Shown piece by piece: positions 1-8,476 of a stretch of DNA of 64,000 nt. Below the pieces are notes generated by a model. That model had not been told where the DNA came from, made no database searches, and saw only the letters and a list, made by a program, of their open reading frames with translations. The stretch comes from Vibrio parahaemolyticus (lineage in GTDB: Bacteria; Pseudomonadota; Gammaproteobacteria; Enterobacterales; Vibrionaceae), in assembly GCF_900460535.1 (NCBI RefSeq), contig NZ_UHIL01000001.1:1798001-1862000 (forward strand). Direction: 5' to 3'. How positions within the stretch are numbered: position 1 is the stretch's first letter; every line of letters starts with the position of its first letter. Made by a program: the position numbers and the translations under genes.

Positions 1-1
1 A

Positions 2-124
2 CTACTTGCGGGTGACGCAGAGAAAGTCTCTGATATTTTCCGCCAACGTGTGGTAGAGCGCGGCGCGAAAAACGCAGGTTGGACAGACGGAAACGATCTT
101 TCTTACGATGCGACGAAAAGCTAA
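2..124 (+). CDS. Formate dehydrogenase iron-sulfur (beta) subunit, C-terminal end only
   Basis: An open frame enters from the left edge and codes for 40 residues ending ...YDATKS before a TAA stop. Only this tail is visible and it carries no motif. The identification rests on the next gene, a formate dehydrogenase cytochrome b subunit that starts 14 bases downstream behind a strong Shine-Dalgarno (AAGGAG). In membrane formate dehydrogenases the 4Fe-4S subunit normally precedes the cytochrome gene. The alpha subunit would be the alternative, but it is less likely in this position. The start lies outside the window. Confidence 0.6.
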   Translation, partial: LLAGDAEKVSDIFRQRVVERGAKNAGWTDGNDLSYDATKS

Positions 125-138
125 GTAAGGAGAGGCAC

Positions 139-1191
139 ATGTTAAACACTCTTAAACGTGCGTCTCTAGCAATGCTGTCAATGATGACGGCATTGCTGCT
201 GACTTTCGCAATGCCTGCTTCAGCAGAGGGGCAATCTTCTAAAGTGGTTCAACAGGAGATAACGCAACTTGCAGGTGCAGATTATTGGCGTGAAGTCAGA
301 GAGGGGCAAGAAGGTTATACCACGTCTAAATCGCCAGAACATGGCGTATTAATCAGTAAACCTGGTGAGACTTGGTACATTCTAAAAGAGAAATGGATGT
401 CTCCTGCTGGTGCTGTCGCGATTTTCGGCAGTATCGCGATGGTTATCATGGCTTACGTATTTGTTGGCCCTTTGATGCTGAGTAAGCCTCGTACAGGCAA
501 AAAGATGAAGCGCTGGTCTCGCTTGGATCGCGCTCTCCACTGGAGTATGGCGTTTACATTCTTAACGCTTGCATTCAGTGGTTTGATGCTGGTTTACGGT
601 AAGCACTTTTTAAAACCGTATGTTCCTACCGAGTTTTGGGGTTTTATCGTCATGCTGGCGAAGCAATACCACAACTACATGGGACCACTGTTCTTCATTT
701 TGCTGATGTTTGTACTCTTGAAATGGTGGCGCAAGTCGATTCCAAACATGACGGATATTCGTTGGTTCATGAAAATGGGTGGCATGGTCGGCAAACACAA
801 AGGAACGCATCCATCAGCAGGGTTCTCAAACGGCGGTGAGAAAGCCATCTACTGGTTGTTGATTTTCTTTGGCGCTATTGTCGCGGTAAGTGGTTTAGTT
901 TTGGATTTCCCAATCTTTGGGCAAACTCGCCGAGATATGGAACTTTCTAACCTAGTTCATGCCATTTCAGCCCTGATTCTGATCTGTGGCTTTATTTTCC
1001 ACATCTATATCGGTCTATTCGGTATGGAAGGTGCGTTAGAAGGCATGGTGACTGGTGAAGTCGATGAAACATGGGCGAAAGAGCATCACGATCTTTGGTA
1101 TGAAGAAGTGAAGTCTAAAGAAGCGATGGGCGAAGCAGAATCAAAACCAACGACAGAGAAAGGAGCGAAAGCGAATGAACAAACATCATAA
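139..1191 (+). CDS. Formate dehydrogenase cytochrome b556 (gamma) subunit
   Basis: This membrane subunit takes electrons from the periplasmic formate dehydrogenase and passes them to quinone. The protein has 350 residues. It begins with a signal peptide (about 1-30, ending near ASA-EG), followed by a periplasmic stretch and then a cytochrome b561-like core. Hydrophobic segments lie near residues 75-95, 125-145, 165-190, 230-255 and 270-295. Histidines suited to haem ligation are visible in the LHWS, QYHNY, LVHAIS and FHIYIG segments. I chose the ATG at 139 because AAGGAGAGG lies just upstream; an in-frame start at 79 would overlap the preceding subunit and spoil the signal peptide. The C-terminus is charged and overlaps the next gene by 17 bases. 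Confidence 0.9.
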   Translation: MLNTLKRASLAMLSMMTALLLTFAMPASAEGQSSKVVQQEITQLAGADYWREVREGQEGYTTSKSPEHGVLISKPGETWYILKEKWMSPAGAVAIFGSIAMVIMAYVFVGPLMLSKPRTGKKMKRWSRLDRALHWSMAFTFLTLAFSGLMLVYGKHFLKPYVPTEFWGFIVMLAKQYHNYMGPLFFILLMFVLLKWWRKSIPNMTDIRWFMKMGGMVGKHKGTHPSAGFSNGGEKAIYWLLIFFGAIVAVSGLVLDFPIFGQTRRDMELSNLVHAISALILICGFIFHIYIGLFGMEGALEGMVTGEVDETWAKEHHDLWYEEVKSKEAMGEAESKPTTEKGAKANEQTS

Positions 1192-1591
1192 CGGGATTTG
1201 GATTGCGTATATCCTGAGTTGTTTTACCCCGTTTACGTTTTTGATCTCAGGCGTTATCGCAATTATCTATGCGGGTTACCGTTTGGATAAGGGGGAAGAC
1301 AGCGACGTAGTGATTTCTCATTACTACGGTCTGATTCGTACCTTCTTCCTCTACCTGACGTTTTTTGTTGTGCTGATTGTCACCGTAGCGACCTCTAACG
1401 GTGTGCTAGTCGGGGTGAGTGACTATTGGGTGAAAAGTACGTTGATCGAAGACATCGCTTACTTCATCCCTTGGGTCGGAATGGTATTCGCTGCGTTAGC
1501 TATTCTTGTCTGGTTCATCCGTATGTTCCAAGGCATGCAGCAACTGCGTAACAATCAACCTCATACTCCCTCTACAGGTCCAAATCTATAA
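1175..1591 (+). CDS. Small membrane protein at the end of the formate dehydrogenase operon
   Basis: The product is 138 residues with three clear hydrophobic segments (about 8-35, 48-75 and 92-118) and a short polar tail. It resembles the small DUF4870-like membrane proteins, but I cannot assign a function. The start overlaps the end of the cytochrome subunit by 17 bases, and the gene is followed at once by a rho-independent terminator, so it is the last gene of the operon. An AGGAG-like ribosome site (AAAGGAGCG) sits within the upstream gene. A role in assembly or stability of the dehydrogenase is an inference from position only. Confidence 0.7.
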   Translation: MNKHHNGIWIAYILSCFTPFTFLISGVIAIIYAGYRLDKGEDSDVVISHYYGLIRTFFLYLTFFVVLIVTVATSNGVLVGVSDYWVKSTLIEDIAYFIPWVGMVFAALAILVWFIRMFQGMQQLRNNQPHTPSTGPNL

Positions 1592-1610
1592 TTGAACCTC
1601 AACAACATCA

Positions 1611-1639
1611 AAGCCGCCTTATTTAGGGCGGCTTTTTTA
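1611..1639 (+). terminator. Rho-independent terminator of the formate dehydrogenase operon
   Basis: AAGCCGCC and GGGCGGCTT pair around a 6-7 base loop and are followed by a run of T. It lies 20 bases after the last stop codon of the operon. Confidence 0.9.
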
Positions 1640-1648
1640 TTGCTTCGG

Positions 1649-1801
1649 TTATGCAATGGAGAGCCAGAAGCTTGTCGTGACACGCTGGACATGAGCATAA
1701 CGTTCTATAGTTTGAGTCAACTTCTCTTGTGTGAGACACGGTATCTCAGTCATGCGACTATTGTGAATCTTCTTGGTGAATTTTGTTATCTGGGGAGCGA
1801 A
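1649..1801 (-). pseudogene. Possible decayed gene fragment upstream of rhs
   Basis: A minus-strand frame of 50 codons ends in TAA at 1649. It has an internal ATG giving a 34-residue peptide that begins MTEIPCLTQ, and a stop just upstream at 1802. The composition (polar and aromatic, ending FWLSIA) looks more like real protein than most shadow frames, but no start or ribosome site is convincing and I do not recognise the family. The stretch 1640-2098 otherwise holds no credible gene. I read it as possible debris from rearrangement beside the Rhs locus. Confidence 0.25.
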
Positions 1802-1997
1802 TCAAATTAACAAAAGAAATTGCTCTCTAAAAGGCAAATCGCTGAGACCTCAGTCTCACTCACACTATTGTTCATTTACTCAAGGCATTTTTAGCCGCTA
1901 GAGTACGCGACGCTCAGCAATTCTTTTTTAAAGAGCATCAAATTCGCCTTAGTGCATTCAAGTCAAGGAATAGTCGAATTCTGAAAAGGATCCGGCT

Positions 1998-2057
1998 TTC
2001 ACACGTTTGCTTTGTATTCTCAGTACCTGCTAGATGAAAACAAAGCAAACTTGTGAA
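1998..2057. repeat. Long imperfect inverted repeat before the rhs gene
   Basis: Arms at 1998-2015 and 2040-2057 pair over 18 positions with one mismatch around a 24-base spacer. The left arm contains CACACGTTTGCTTTGT. The right arm ends 41 bases before the rhs start. It has no T-tract, so it does not look like a terminator. It could be an mRNA structure in the rhs leader, an operator, or a recombination scar. Confidence 0.6.
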
Positions 2058-2098
2058 GTCAGTGGTAGGCAATAGGAAAGGACACACTCGTTACAACT

Positions 2099-5000
2099 AT
2101 GATTCCTCAATTTGTTATCCCTCTCACCAACTGCCTTGGTCAAAGCTTTCATTTTTCCAGTCAGCCAATCCCAAAAGGTGAACACAAAAAGTTTGACTCA
2201 GAACAGAGTGCGAAGGCGTTTCTAGATGACTTCGTACCGCTTAGCTCAAGCCGTGTTGAAGAGTTGTATCATCTACTTGGTCAGTTTCCCCCAAACGTAC
2301 CGGATGAAGAACTGACACCAGAGCTTTATGCGGCTGTATTTGCAAAAGCACTTGTGAATGGTTCTCTTTATGTCGCTAGTTTCCCTAAAACAAAGAAAAA
2401 CGCGACAATATCCAGTGAACCAACACCGGTACCTAAGCAAGTAAAAGCAAAGTCTAAGCAGAACAAAGCACATACATCTTCTAAAACCCAAGCTAAGAAT
2501 TCAGCCTCTGCAAAGCCTTTACAGACGGGCAGCGAATGTCATGAAAAAGCGGGAGATCCGGTTTCTCTAGTAACGGGCGAAGAAATATTAACACTCAATG
2601 ATGTAGAGCTTCCCAATGGCTTCGTTTGGTCAAGAACGTATCGCTCATCCAAAGCTTCCCGAAATCAAGGTCTTGGTTACGGTTGGCGACATGCTTTTCA
2701 ATTTGAACTGAAAGAAGTCACAGATGAAAAGCACAACGTCACCTCATGGGAATTTGTAAGTGATTCTGCTGACGAGATTGAATTTGAACCAGTTGAGCAT
2801 GGTTCAACAAGTTATCAAGTCTATGTCGGAGCAAGCTGTCATTTCCTAAATCCAAATACACGAATTGTCACTCTCTCTAGTGGTGATCAATATCGTTTTG
2901 AGTTGGTAGAAGACATTTGGCTATTAAAACAAATCCGCAATGGAATCTTTTCGACGTTCCAACTTCGTTATTCAAGAAACCACCGCCTAGTAGAAGTTGC
3001 ACATAACAAGCGACCAGTTCTTGAGTGTCAATATGATAAACAAGGGCGCCTTGTTGAATTGCTGAACGCAAAGACAGAACAAGTATTAACAACATATATC
3101 TATGACGAGCAAGACGATCTTGTTGGTGCGACGAATGATTTGGGTTTGACTGAGCGATATGAGTATCAAGACCAACATTTGATAGCCAAACGTGTTCGAC
3201 CAACAGGGTTTACGCATCACTTTGAATGGTCGGGAGAAGGCTCGAGTGCTAAGTGCATTAGAAACTTTGGTGACTCAGGTATTTATGATTATCGATTCCA
3301 TTATGAGGGTGCAAAGTCCTCTTATTCTGACTCTTTAGATAATGAGTGGACTTTCATTCATGATGAGCAAGGTCATCTGCTCGAAAAATCGAGCCCGACA
3401 GGAAGAACGTGGCAATGGCACTATGATCATTTAGGGCGTAAAGAGAAAGCGGTATTCCCAGATAACTCGACAACACAGTACCAGTACAATCAGCAAGGCC
3501 AATTAATTTCCAAACTGCACTCTTCCGGTGCTCAAATTCAATATGGTTATGACAGCTTAGGTAAGCTTGTAAAAACGGTATCTCCTGATGGTGATCTTGA
3601 AAAGGCCTATTACAACAGTCTTGGCCAACGAGTGTGGGATATCGATGCTCTAGGTTGCGTAACGGAGTATGAATACGATAAACATGGTCAAGTCGTAAAG
3701 AGAGAGTCTGAAGATGGTAAGAAGAGCCGTTGGTGGTGGGATAAACAACAAAGATTAGTCGCTCATGAAGTAGATGGCACTTTACTTCGCTACAGTTATG
3801 GCGCTACCGATTTAGTTAATGGGATTGCGTATCCCGATGGATGTGTTGCCCAGATTTCCTATGATGATTACGGACGCCGCACATCGATAAGATATTTCAA
3901 CGACGAAGACAAAGTCGGTTACAGTGAAGAGTACGCTTATGACGAGTTTAGTCGTGTTGCACAGATACACACACCAGAAGGTGTCACGTCTTATCAATGG
4001 GGAGCTTTGGCTCAACAAGAAGCGGTAATCTTCCCTGATGGCAGCCATATTTCCTACGAGTACGATCAACAACGTAACCTAACGAAATTAGTTCGAAGTG
4101 ATGGTCTAGCGTTTGAGTTTTTGTACGACAGTGAAGGTTTACTATCAGGTACCGTTGGATTTGATGGGCTACACAGCCAATTCAAATACGACTCTATGGG
4201 AAGAATCATCCGAAAAGATGTTGCAGATAGGACCGTTTTATACAGCTATGACGATGCTGGCTTTCTTCAGCATATTAAAGCGGGAAATGGAAAAAATATT
4301 GTTGAGAATCACTTTAACTATACGTTAGGTGGAAGACTGACTTTAGCCTCTAATCGTCATCAAACTCTACAGTATCAATATTCCTCATTTGGACATTTAA
4401 CTAAGCGTATTCAAGGTCAATTTGAAATCGGTGAAGAGTTTAACCGAGTCGGACAGCGTGTTTCGCAAACCTTACCTGACAAGACGTCACTTAACTTTTC
4501 ATACGACACCAATGGTAGGCTTTCCGAAATCCGGTTTAGCGATGACTCATTACCAAAAATTGAGTTCCAATATGATGTTATGGGGAGGCTTTCTGTCACT
4601 GAAACTGAGAGTTTCAGAGAGAGCAAACTTTATGACGGTGTCGGTCGATTAGTCGAGCAGCAATGGTCAGGTAGAGAAAAAAAATACATATACAATGCAC
4701 AGAACCGAATCTCTTCAATTTTAGATAATACTGCAGGGGCAACTCACTATCAGTACGATACCCTCGGGCACGTTACAAAGGTTAGTGAAGCCAGTTCGAC
4801 TTCAACATTTGAATCAGATAGCTTTGGAAATCCCGCTTTGGCTGATTCTAAGGTAATGAGTGACCGCATTGAAGCTTATGCAGGTGTTCATTACAAATAC
4901 GACCAACAAGGTAATCAAGTTAAACGAGAAGGCGATGGCACGGTTCAAAAACGTGTGTTTGACGCATTAAATCAACTGGTAGAAGTACATGGTGATTCGA

Positions 5001-6286
5001 GTATTAGTCACTATGAATATGATGCATTAGGCCGTAGAACAAAGAAAATTACTCAACATGGTATCACGGAGTTTCTTTGGGAAGGTGAGCGTTTACTCGG
5101 AGAACGCACTGCCGATGGCTTTCGTTGGTACTTATATCAACCAGAAACCTACATCCCATTGGCTGTGTTAGAAAATGGCTCAATTTATTTGTATGAATGT
5201 GATCAGGTTGGTAAACCGGAACGACTAAAAGACAGTGCCGGAAATATCGTTTGGAGTGCAAGTTATGATGTCCATGGATTTGCTTCTATAGACGTTGAAG
5301 AGGTGAGAAATCCACTTCGCTTTCAGGGACAGTATTTCGACCAAGAAACCAACTTACATTACAACCTCGCTCGGTATTACGACCCTAAGCTAGGACGTTT
5401 TATCCAACAAGACCCGATATCTATTGCTGGTGGCATTAACCATTACCAATATGCAGTCAATCCTATCCAGTGGATTGACCCAACAGGTTTCCTTTGTGAA
5501 GAAGGGCTAAAACGCTTACAGCAAATGCTGGCTGATTATCAGGCGCAAAACAACGTTCCCCAAGAGGTTTGCGATCAGATTTTAGAGGCGGCAAAAGAGT
5601 CATCCGTCGGAGAAGATGGTGTTCGCTCGCAAGTCAAAATCCGCAAACCCAATGGTAAAAACAATATTCGATATGAATACGATTTAGACCATATTGATTG
5701 CAAGAAAAACGAGATTACTTTTTATCGCCATATCAATTATTCAGATGGTATTAAACGCAAAGTTCAATATGTTGTAGGCATAGAAGAAATTGTCCAAATC
5801 ATCCCCTTGAATAAAAGCCAAAGTGGGAGTGTTGCGAATCCTAATGGCGGTTCTTTAGACAGAGATTGTGGGCTTAAGTTAAATAACGAAATAGTTGGCG
5901 GGGTACCTGCAAACCATGCTGGACACCATCAAATTAGTATCAATATTGCTCAGGAATATCCTGTAATGCATAGAGCTGCCGAACTTGGTTACAACATTAA
6001 CAGAGGTACAAACGGGATTGCACTTCCGACTAATATTGAAACATCTGTCGAAACAGGTCTTCCTTTACACGTGGGTAGACATCTAAGTGCAAGGCACGAA
6101 GGTTCAGCTGATGCTTTAGTTCGACGAGAAATGAGAACGTTGCAAACTAAGTATGATCGTGGTTTTATCGATGATATGACTCTTGTAGATGAAATTGGAA
6201 AAACAGAAAGTAGAATTAGGAATGCTCTGGAAAAGAATGAAGTTCGATTGCAATTGGATGATCCGCACTGGAAAAGTAGGAAGTAG
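2099..6286 (+). CDS. Rhs-family polymorphic toxin (RhsP-like) with C-terminal AHH nuclease
   Basis: This is a large YD-repeat protein of 1395 residues, of the kind delivered by type VI secretion into rival cells. Residues 1-150 form a short N-terminal region ending in a Lys/Gln/Ser-rich linker; there is no PAAR domain and no membrane segment. A PVxxxxGE motif follows at 154-161, known from RhsP-type pro-effectors. Dozens of YD repeats then form the shell. The core closes with the conserved RFIQQDPI...NPIQWIDPTG signature (second Asp near 1127), after which such proteins cleave themselves. The last 265 residues are the variable toxin. NHAGHH (His1273, 1276, 1277) and LHVGRH (His1324, 1328) match the AHH branch of HNH/endonuclease VII nucleases, so DNA cleavage is likely. 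The immunity gene starts two bases downstream. The purine-rich stretch near 2075-2082 is unusually far from the ATG, so the exact start is less certain. Confidence 0.9.
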   Translation: MIPQFVIPLTNCLGQSFHFSSQPIPKGEHKKFDSEQSAKAFLDDFVPLSSSRVEELYHLLGQFPPNVPDEELTPELYAAVFAKALVNGSLYVASFPKTKKNATISSEPTPVPKQVKAKSKQNKAHTSSKTQAKNSASAKPLQTGSECHEKAGDPVSLVTGEEILTLNDVELPNGFVWSRTYRSSKASRNQGLGYGWRHAFQFELKEVTDEKHNVTSWEFVSDSADEIEFEPVEHGSTSYQVYVGASCHFLNPNTRIVTLSSGDQYRFELVEDIWLLKQIRNGIFSTFQLRYSRNHRLVEVAHNKRPVLECQYDKQGRLVELLNAKTEQVLTTYIYDEQDDLVGATNDLGLTERYEYQDQHLIAKRVRPTGFTHHFEWSGEGSSAKCIRNFGDSGIYDYRFHYEGAKSSYSDSLDNEWTFIHDEQGHLLEKSSPTGRTWQWHYDHLGRKEKAVFPDNSTTQYQYNQQGQLISKLHSSGAQIQYGYDSLGKLVKTVSPDGDLEKAYYNSLGQRVWDIDALGCVTEYEYDKHGQVVKRESEDGKKSRWWWDKQQRLVAHEVDGTLLRYSYGATDLVNGIAYPDGCVAQISYDDYGRRTSIRYFNDEDKVGYSEEYAYDEFSRVAQIHTPEGVTSYQWGALAQQEAVIFPDGSHISYEYDQQRNLTKLVRSDGLAFEFLYDSEGLLSGTVGFDGLHSQFKYDSMGRIIRKDVADRTVLYSYDDAGFLQHIKAGNGKNIVENHFNYTLGGRLTLASNRHQTLQYQYSSFGHLTKRIQGQFEIGEEFNRVGQRVSQTLPDKTSLNFSYDTNGRLSEIRFSDDSLPKIEFQYDVMGRLSVTETESFRESKLYDGVGRLVEQQWSGREKKYIYNAQNRISSILDNTAGATHYQYDTLGHVTKVSEASSTSTFESDSFGNPALADSKVMSDRIEAYAGVHYKYDQQGNQVKREGDGTVQKRVFDALNQLVEVHGDSSISHYEYDALGRRTKKITQHGITEFLWEGERLLGERTADGFRWYLYQPETYIPLAVLENGSIYLYECDQVGKPERLKDSAGNIVWSASYDVHGFASIDVEEVRNPLRFQGQYFDQETNLHYNLARYYDPKLGRFIQQDPISIAGGINHYQYAVNPIQWIDPTGFLCEEGLKRLQQMLADYQAQNNVPQEVCDQILEAAKESSVGEDGVRSQVKIRKPNGKNNIRYEYDLDHIDCKKNEITFYRHINYSDGIKRKVQYVVGIEEIVQIIPLNKSQSGSVANPNGGSLDRDCGLKLNNEIVGGVPANHAGHHQISINIAQEYPVMHRAAELGYNINRGTNGIALPTNIETSVETGLPLHVGRHLSARHEGSADALVRREMRTLQTKYDRGFIDDMTLVDEIGKTESRIRNALEKNEVRLQLDDPHWKSRK

Positions 6287-6288
6287 TA

Positions 6289-6843
6289 ATGACACTTAAA
6301 ATTTGGACCAACAAGGTAGAGAGAGATTCCGATTTTACTCAAGGCAAAGTAACGGAGCCTAGTGTATTAAGAGGGTTGAATCTGACGGGAGGCGTTGTCC
6401 TAGGAGACAAATGGCCAAACGTTACTATTGATGTCATATCAGATGACAAGCCTGCGGATAGTTTTCTTAGTGGTCCTTTATTAATCGTGAGTCGACGGTT
6501 AGCTGATTTAATTTCTGAGCACACACAAACGAGTGAAGTTGAATTCCTACCGATTGAGGTTAATTACCACGGTAAAAATTTTGGTGAATACTGTTTTTTA
6601 AATGTTCTTGCGATTTGCGACTTACTGGACAGAAATCATTCAATATTTAGTGAGTTTGATGGAGAGATTGATTCAATTGATCGAGTTGTCCTTAAGAAAG
6701 ACATTGAAACGCAGAAAACTATATTTCAATTGGATGCTATCGAGTGGTTGTTATGTGTTGATGAAAAACTGGCGGAACTAATCGAGAATAAAGGTTTTTC
6801 TGGAGTGGCATTTAAGTCAGAAAGTGAATGGCGTCCTTTTTAG
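6289..6843 (+). CDS. Probable immunity protein for the Rhs nuclease (DUF1629/Imm11-like)
   Basis: The product is 184 residues, soluble, with no signal peptide. It begins two bases after the Rhs stop codon, with GGAAG inside the end of rhs serving as ribosome site, so the two are translationally linked. Toxin-immunity pairs are laid out exactly this way. The pattern (ISRRL-type segment near 70, a central CFLNVL...LLDRNHS stretch, FQLDAIEWLLCVDEKLAELI near 145-165, and a final GFSGVAFKS) resembles the DUF1629/Imm11 group of immunity proteins. That match is from memory; Imm43 is an alternative. It should bind and block the AHH nuclease in the cytoplasm. A terminator follows directly. Confidence 0.7.
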   Translation: MTLKIWTNKVERDSDFTQGKVTEPSVLRGLNLTGGVVLGDKWPNVTIDVISDDKPADSFLSGPLLIVSRRLADLISEHTQTSEVEFLPIEVNYHGKNFGEYCFLNVLAICDLLDRNHSIFSEFDGEIDSIDRVVLKKDIETQKTIFQLDAIEWLLCVDEKLAELIENKGFSGVAFKSESEWRPF

Positions 6844-6865
6844 ATCTCCGCGGGTAGTTTGTTTT

Positions 6866-6893
6866 GAGCCATCTCTTATGAGGTGGCTTTTTT
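6866..6893 (+). terminator. Terminator after the rhs-immunity pair
   Basis: AGCCATCT and AGGTGGCT form a stem with G-U pairs around CTTATG, followed by six T. It closes the toxin-immunity transcription unit. Confidence 0.75.
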
Positions 6894-6938
6894 GCGTTTA
6901 TGGTCAGAGTTTACTAATTAAACGCGTACATGTTGTGC

Positions 6939-6972
6939 GCATTATAATGGTGCGTAGACCCTACATTGGTGC
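6939..6972 (+). promoter_or_regulatory. Two NtrC-like enhancer sites upstream of amtB
   Basis: The NtrC consensus is GCACCANNNTGGTGC. The stretch 6939-6953 matches 10 of its 12 fixed positions. The stretch 6958-6972 has a perfect right half (TGGTGC) with a weaker left half. They lie roughly 100-130 bases upstream of a sigma-54 promoter, the usual distance for an NtrC enhancer. The remainder of the 6894-7182 gap shows no gene. Confidence 0.55.
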
Positions 6973-7070
6973 ATTTGAATAGATAAAATCAATACAAATA
7001 AATGTTTTTGATTTCATTTAAGGCTTTATAAAACAATGAATTAAAACCTAATTGTTAGAAGAGTAAATTA

Positions 7071-7086
7071 TGGAACGGTAATTGCT
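7071..7086 (+). promoter_or_regulatory. Sigma-54 (RpoN) promoter of amtB
   Basis: TGGAACGGTAATTGCT matches the -24/-12 consensus TGGCACG-N4-TTGCW with a single mismatch. The GG and GC dinucleotides have the required spacing. Transcription would begin near 7097, about 85 bases before the amtB start. Together with the NtrC-like sites this indicates induction by nitrogen limitation. Confidence 0.7.
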
Positions 7087-7182
7087 GTGTTAGACGCTTT
7101 GTGAATTTCATTCACCAAATTGGTGATGAGTTTAACTTTGATGCACAGGATGAGTGCGCTACAAATAACGGAGATAAACATA

Positions 7183-8403
7183 ATGAGTGTAACTGCTGAT
7201 CAGGTACATGGCGTTGTACAAACTCTCACACAAAGTTCCGATACACTTTTTCTATTATTGGGTGCCATCATGGTTTTTTTGATGCATGCTGGTTTTGCTT
7301 TTCTTGAAGTGGGAACCGTGCGCCAAAAGAACCAAGTAAACGCACTCGTTAAAATTATTGCCGATTTTGGTATTTCTGCGATTGCTTACTTTTTTATTGG
7401 TTATTGGGTTGCTTATGGCGGCACGTTCTTTTCTGATGCTCAAACCTTATCTCAAGATAATGGCTACGAGTTGGTTAAGTTCTTTTTCTTACTGACCTTC
7501 GCTGCGGCGATTCCTGCTATTGTTTCTGGTGGTATCGCGGAGCGAGCTCGTTTTTATCCGATTCTAATCGCAACATTTTTCACTGTCGGCGTCGTATACC
7601 CACTATTTGAAGGAATGATCTGGAACGGAAACTTTGGTGTTCAAGCTTGGTTTGAAAGCACCTTTGGTTATGGCTTTCACGATTTTGCAGGTTCGGTTGT
7701 TGTGCACGGCGTTGGTGGATGGATTGCGCTGGTGGCTGTTACTTTTTTAGGGATGCGTAGAGGTCGTATCCGCGCAGGAAAGCATACGAACTTCGCTCCA
7801 TCTAATATCCCATTTTTGGCACTTGGGGCTTGGATTCTCTGTGTTGGTTGGTTTGGTTTCAACGTTATGTCCGCTCAAACTCTTTCTGGAATCAGTGGCT
7901 TAGTGGCGATGAACTCGTTGATGGCAATGGTTGGAGGTATCGTAGCTTCATTACTTGCGGGTAAAAATGACCCTGGCTTTATTCACAATGGCCCTTTGGC
8001 CGGTTTGGTTGCGGTTTGCGCGGGGTCAGATTTAATGCATCCGCTTGGTGCATTAGTGACAGGTGCCGTTGCCGGGGTTTTGTTTGTGTATCTGTTTACA
8101 TACCTGCAAAACCGAACCAAAATCGATGACGTACTGGGTGTGTGGCCTTTGCATGGAGTATGTGGTGCTTGGGGCGGGATCGCTACAGGAGTTTTTGGTC
8201 AAAGTGGATTTGGTGGAATGGGCGGTGTTAGTTTCGCGGTTCAAGTTTTAGGGACATTTCTTGGCATTTCCATTGCGGTTTTAGGTGCTCTTGTGGTCTA
8301 TGGCGCAATCAACGCTCTAACAGGTTTAAGGCTTTCAGAAGAAGACGAGTTTAATGGTGCGGATTTAGCGATTCATAAAATATCATCTACTAACGAAGAC
8401 TAA
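7183..8403 (+). CDS. amtB: Ammonium transporter (Amt family)
   Basis: This inner-membrane channel takes up ammonium. The protein has 406 residues with about eleven hydrophobic segments. Family hallmarks are visible: MHAGFAFLEVG near residue 37, the conserved DFAGSVVVHGVGG with the first pore histidine, NGPLAGLVA near 270, and LHGVCGAWGG with the second pore histidine. I chose the ATG at 7183 because GGAG lies about 10 bases before it; upstream in-frame starts add a 21-residue leader with no ribosome site. No glnK (PII) gene is adjacent, unlike the E. coli glnK-amtB pair. The upstream sigma-54 promoter and NtrC-like sites imply nitrogen control. A terminator follows. Confidence 0.95.
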   Translation: MSVTADQVHGVVQTLTQSSDTLFLLLGAIMVFLMHAGFAFLEVGTVRQKNQVNALVKIIADFGISAIAYFFIGYWVAYGGTFFSDAQTLSQDNGYELVKFFFLLTFAAAIPAIVSGGIAERARFYPILIATFFTVGVVYPLFEGMIWNGNFGVQAWFESTFGYGFHDFAGSVVVHGVGGWIALVAVTFLGMRRGRIRAGKHTNFAPSNIPFLALGAWILCVGWFGFNVMSAQTLSGISGLVAMNSLMAMVGGIVASLLAGKNDPGFIHNGPLAGLVAVCAGSDLMHPLGALVTGAVAGVLFVYLFTYLQNRTKIDDVLGVWPLHGVCGAWGGIATGVFGQSGFGGMGGVSFAVQVLGTFLGISIAVLGALVVYGAINALTGLRLSEEDEFNGADLAIHKISSTNED

Positions 8404-8411
8404 TTTAATCG

Positions 8412-8442
8412 AAAAAAGAGCGGTTTGATGCCGCTCTTTTTT
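8412..8442 (+). terminator. Terminator between amtB and the lipoprotein gene
   Basis: A-rich left arm AAAAAAGAGCGG pairs perfectly with CCGCTCTTTTTT around TTTGATG. The A and T tracts on both sides let it work in both directions for these convergent genes. Confidence 0.9.
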
Positions 8443-8476
8443 AAACTATTTGCTTCAAACCGATATACAAGCCGTT

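Noticed and set aside
1592..1810. Plus-strand open frame of 72 codons after the formate dehydrogenase operon
   Set aside because: It starts at the stop codon of the previous gene without a ribosome site, runs through the terminator hairpin and resembles no protein.
5989..6342. Minus-strand open frame of 117 codons across the rhs end
   Set aside because: It overlaps the toxin tip and the immunity gene start in antisense, with no ribosome site; it is a shadow frame.
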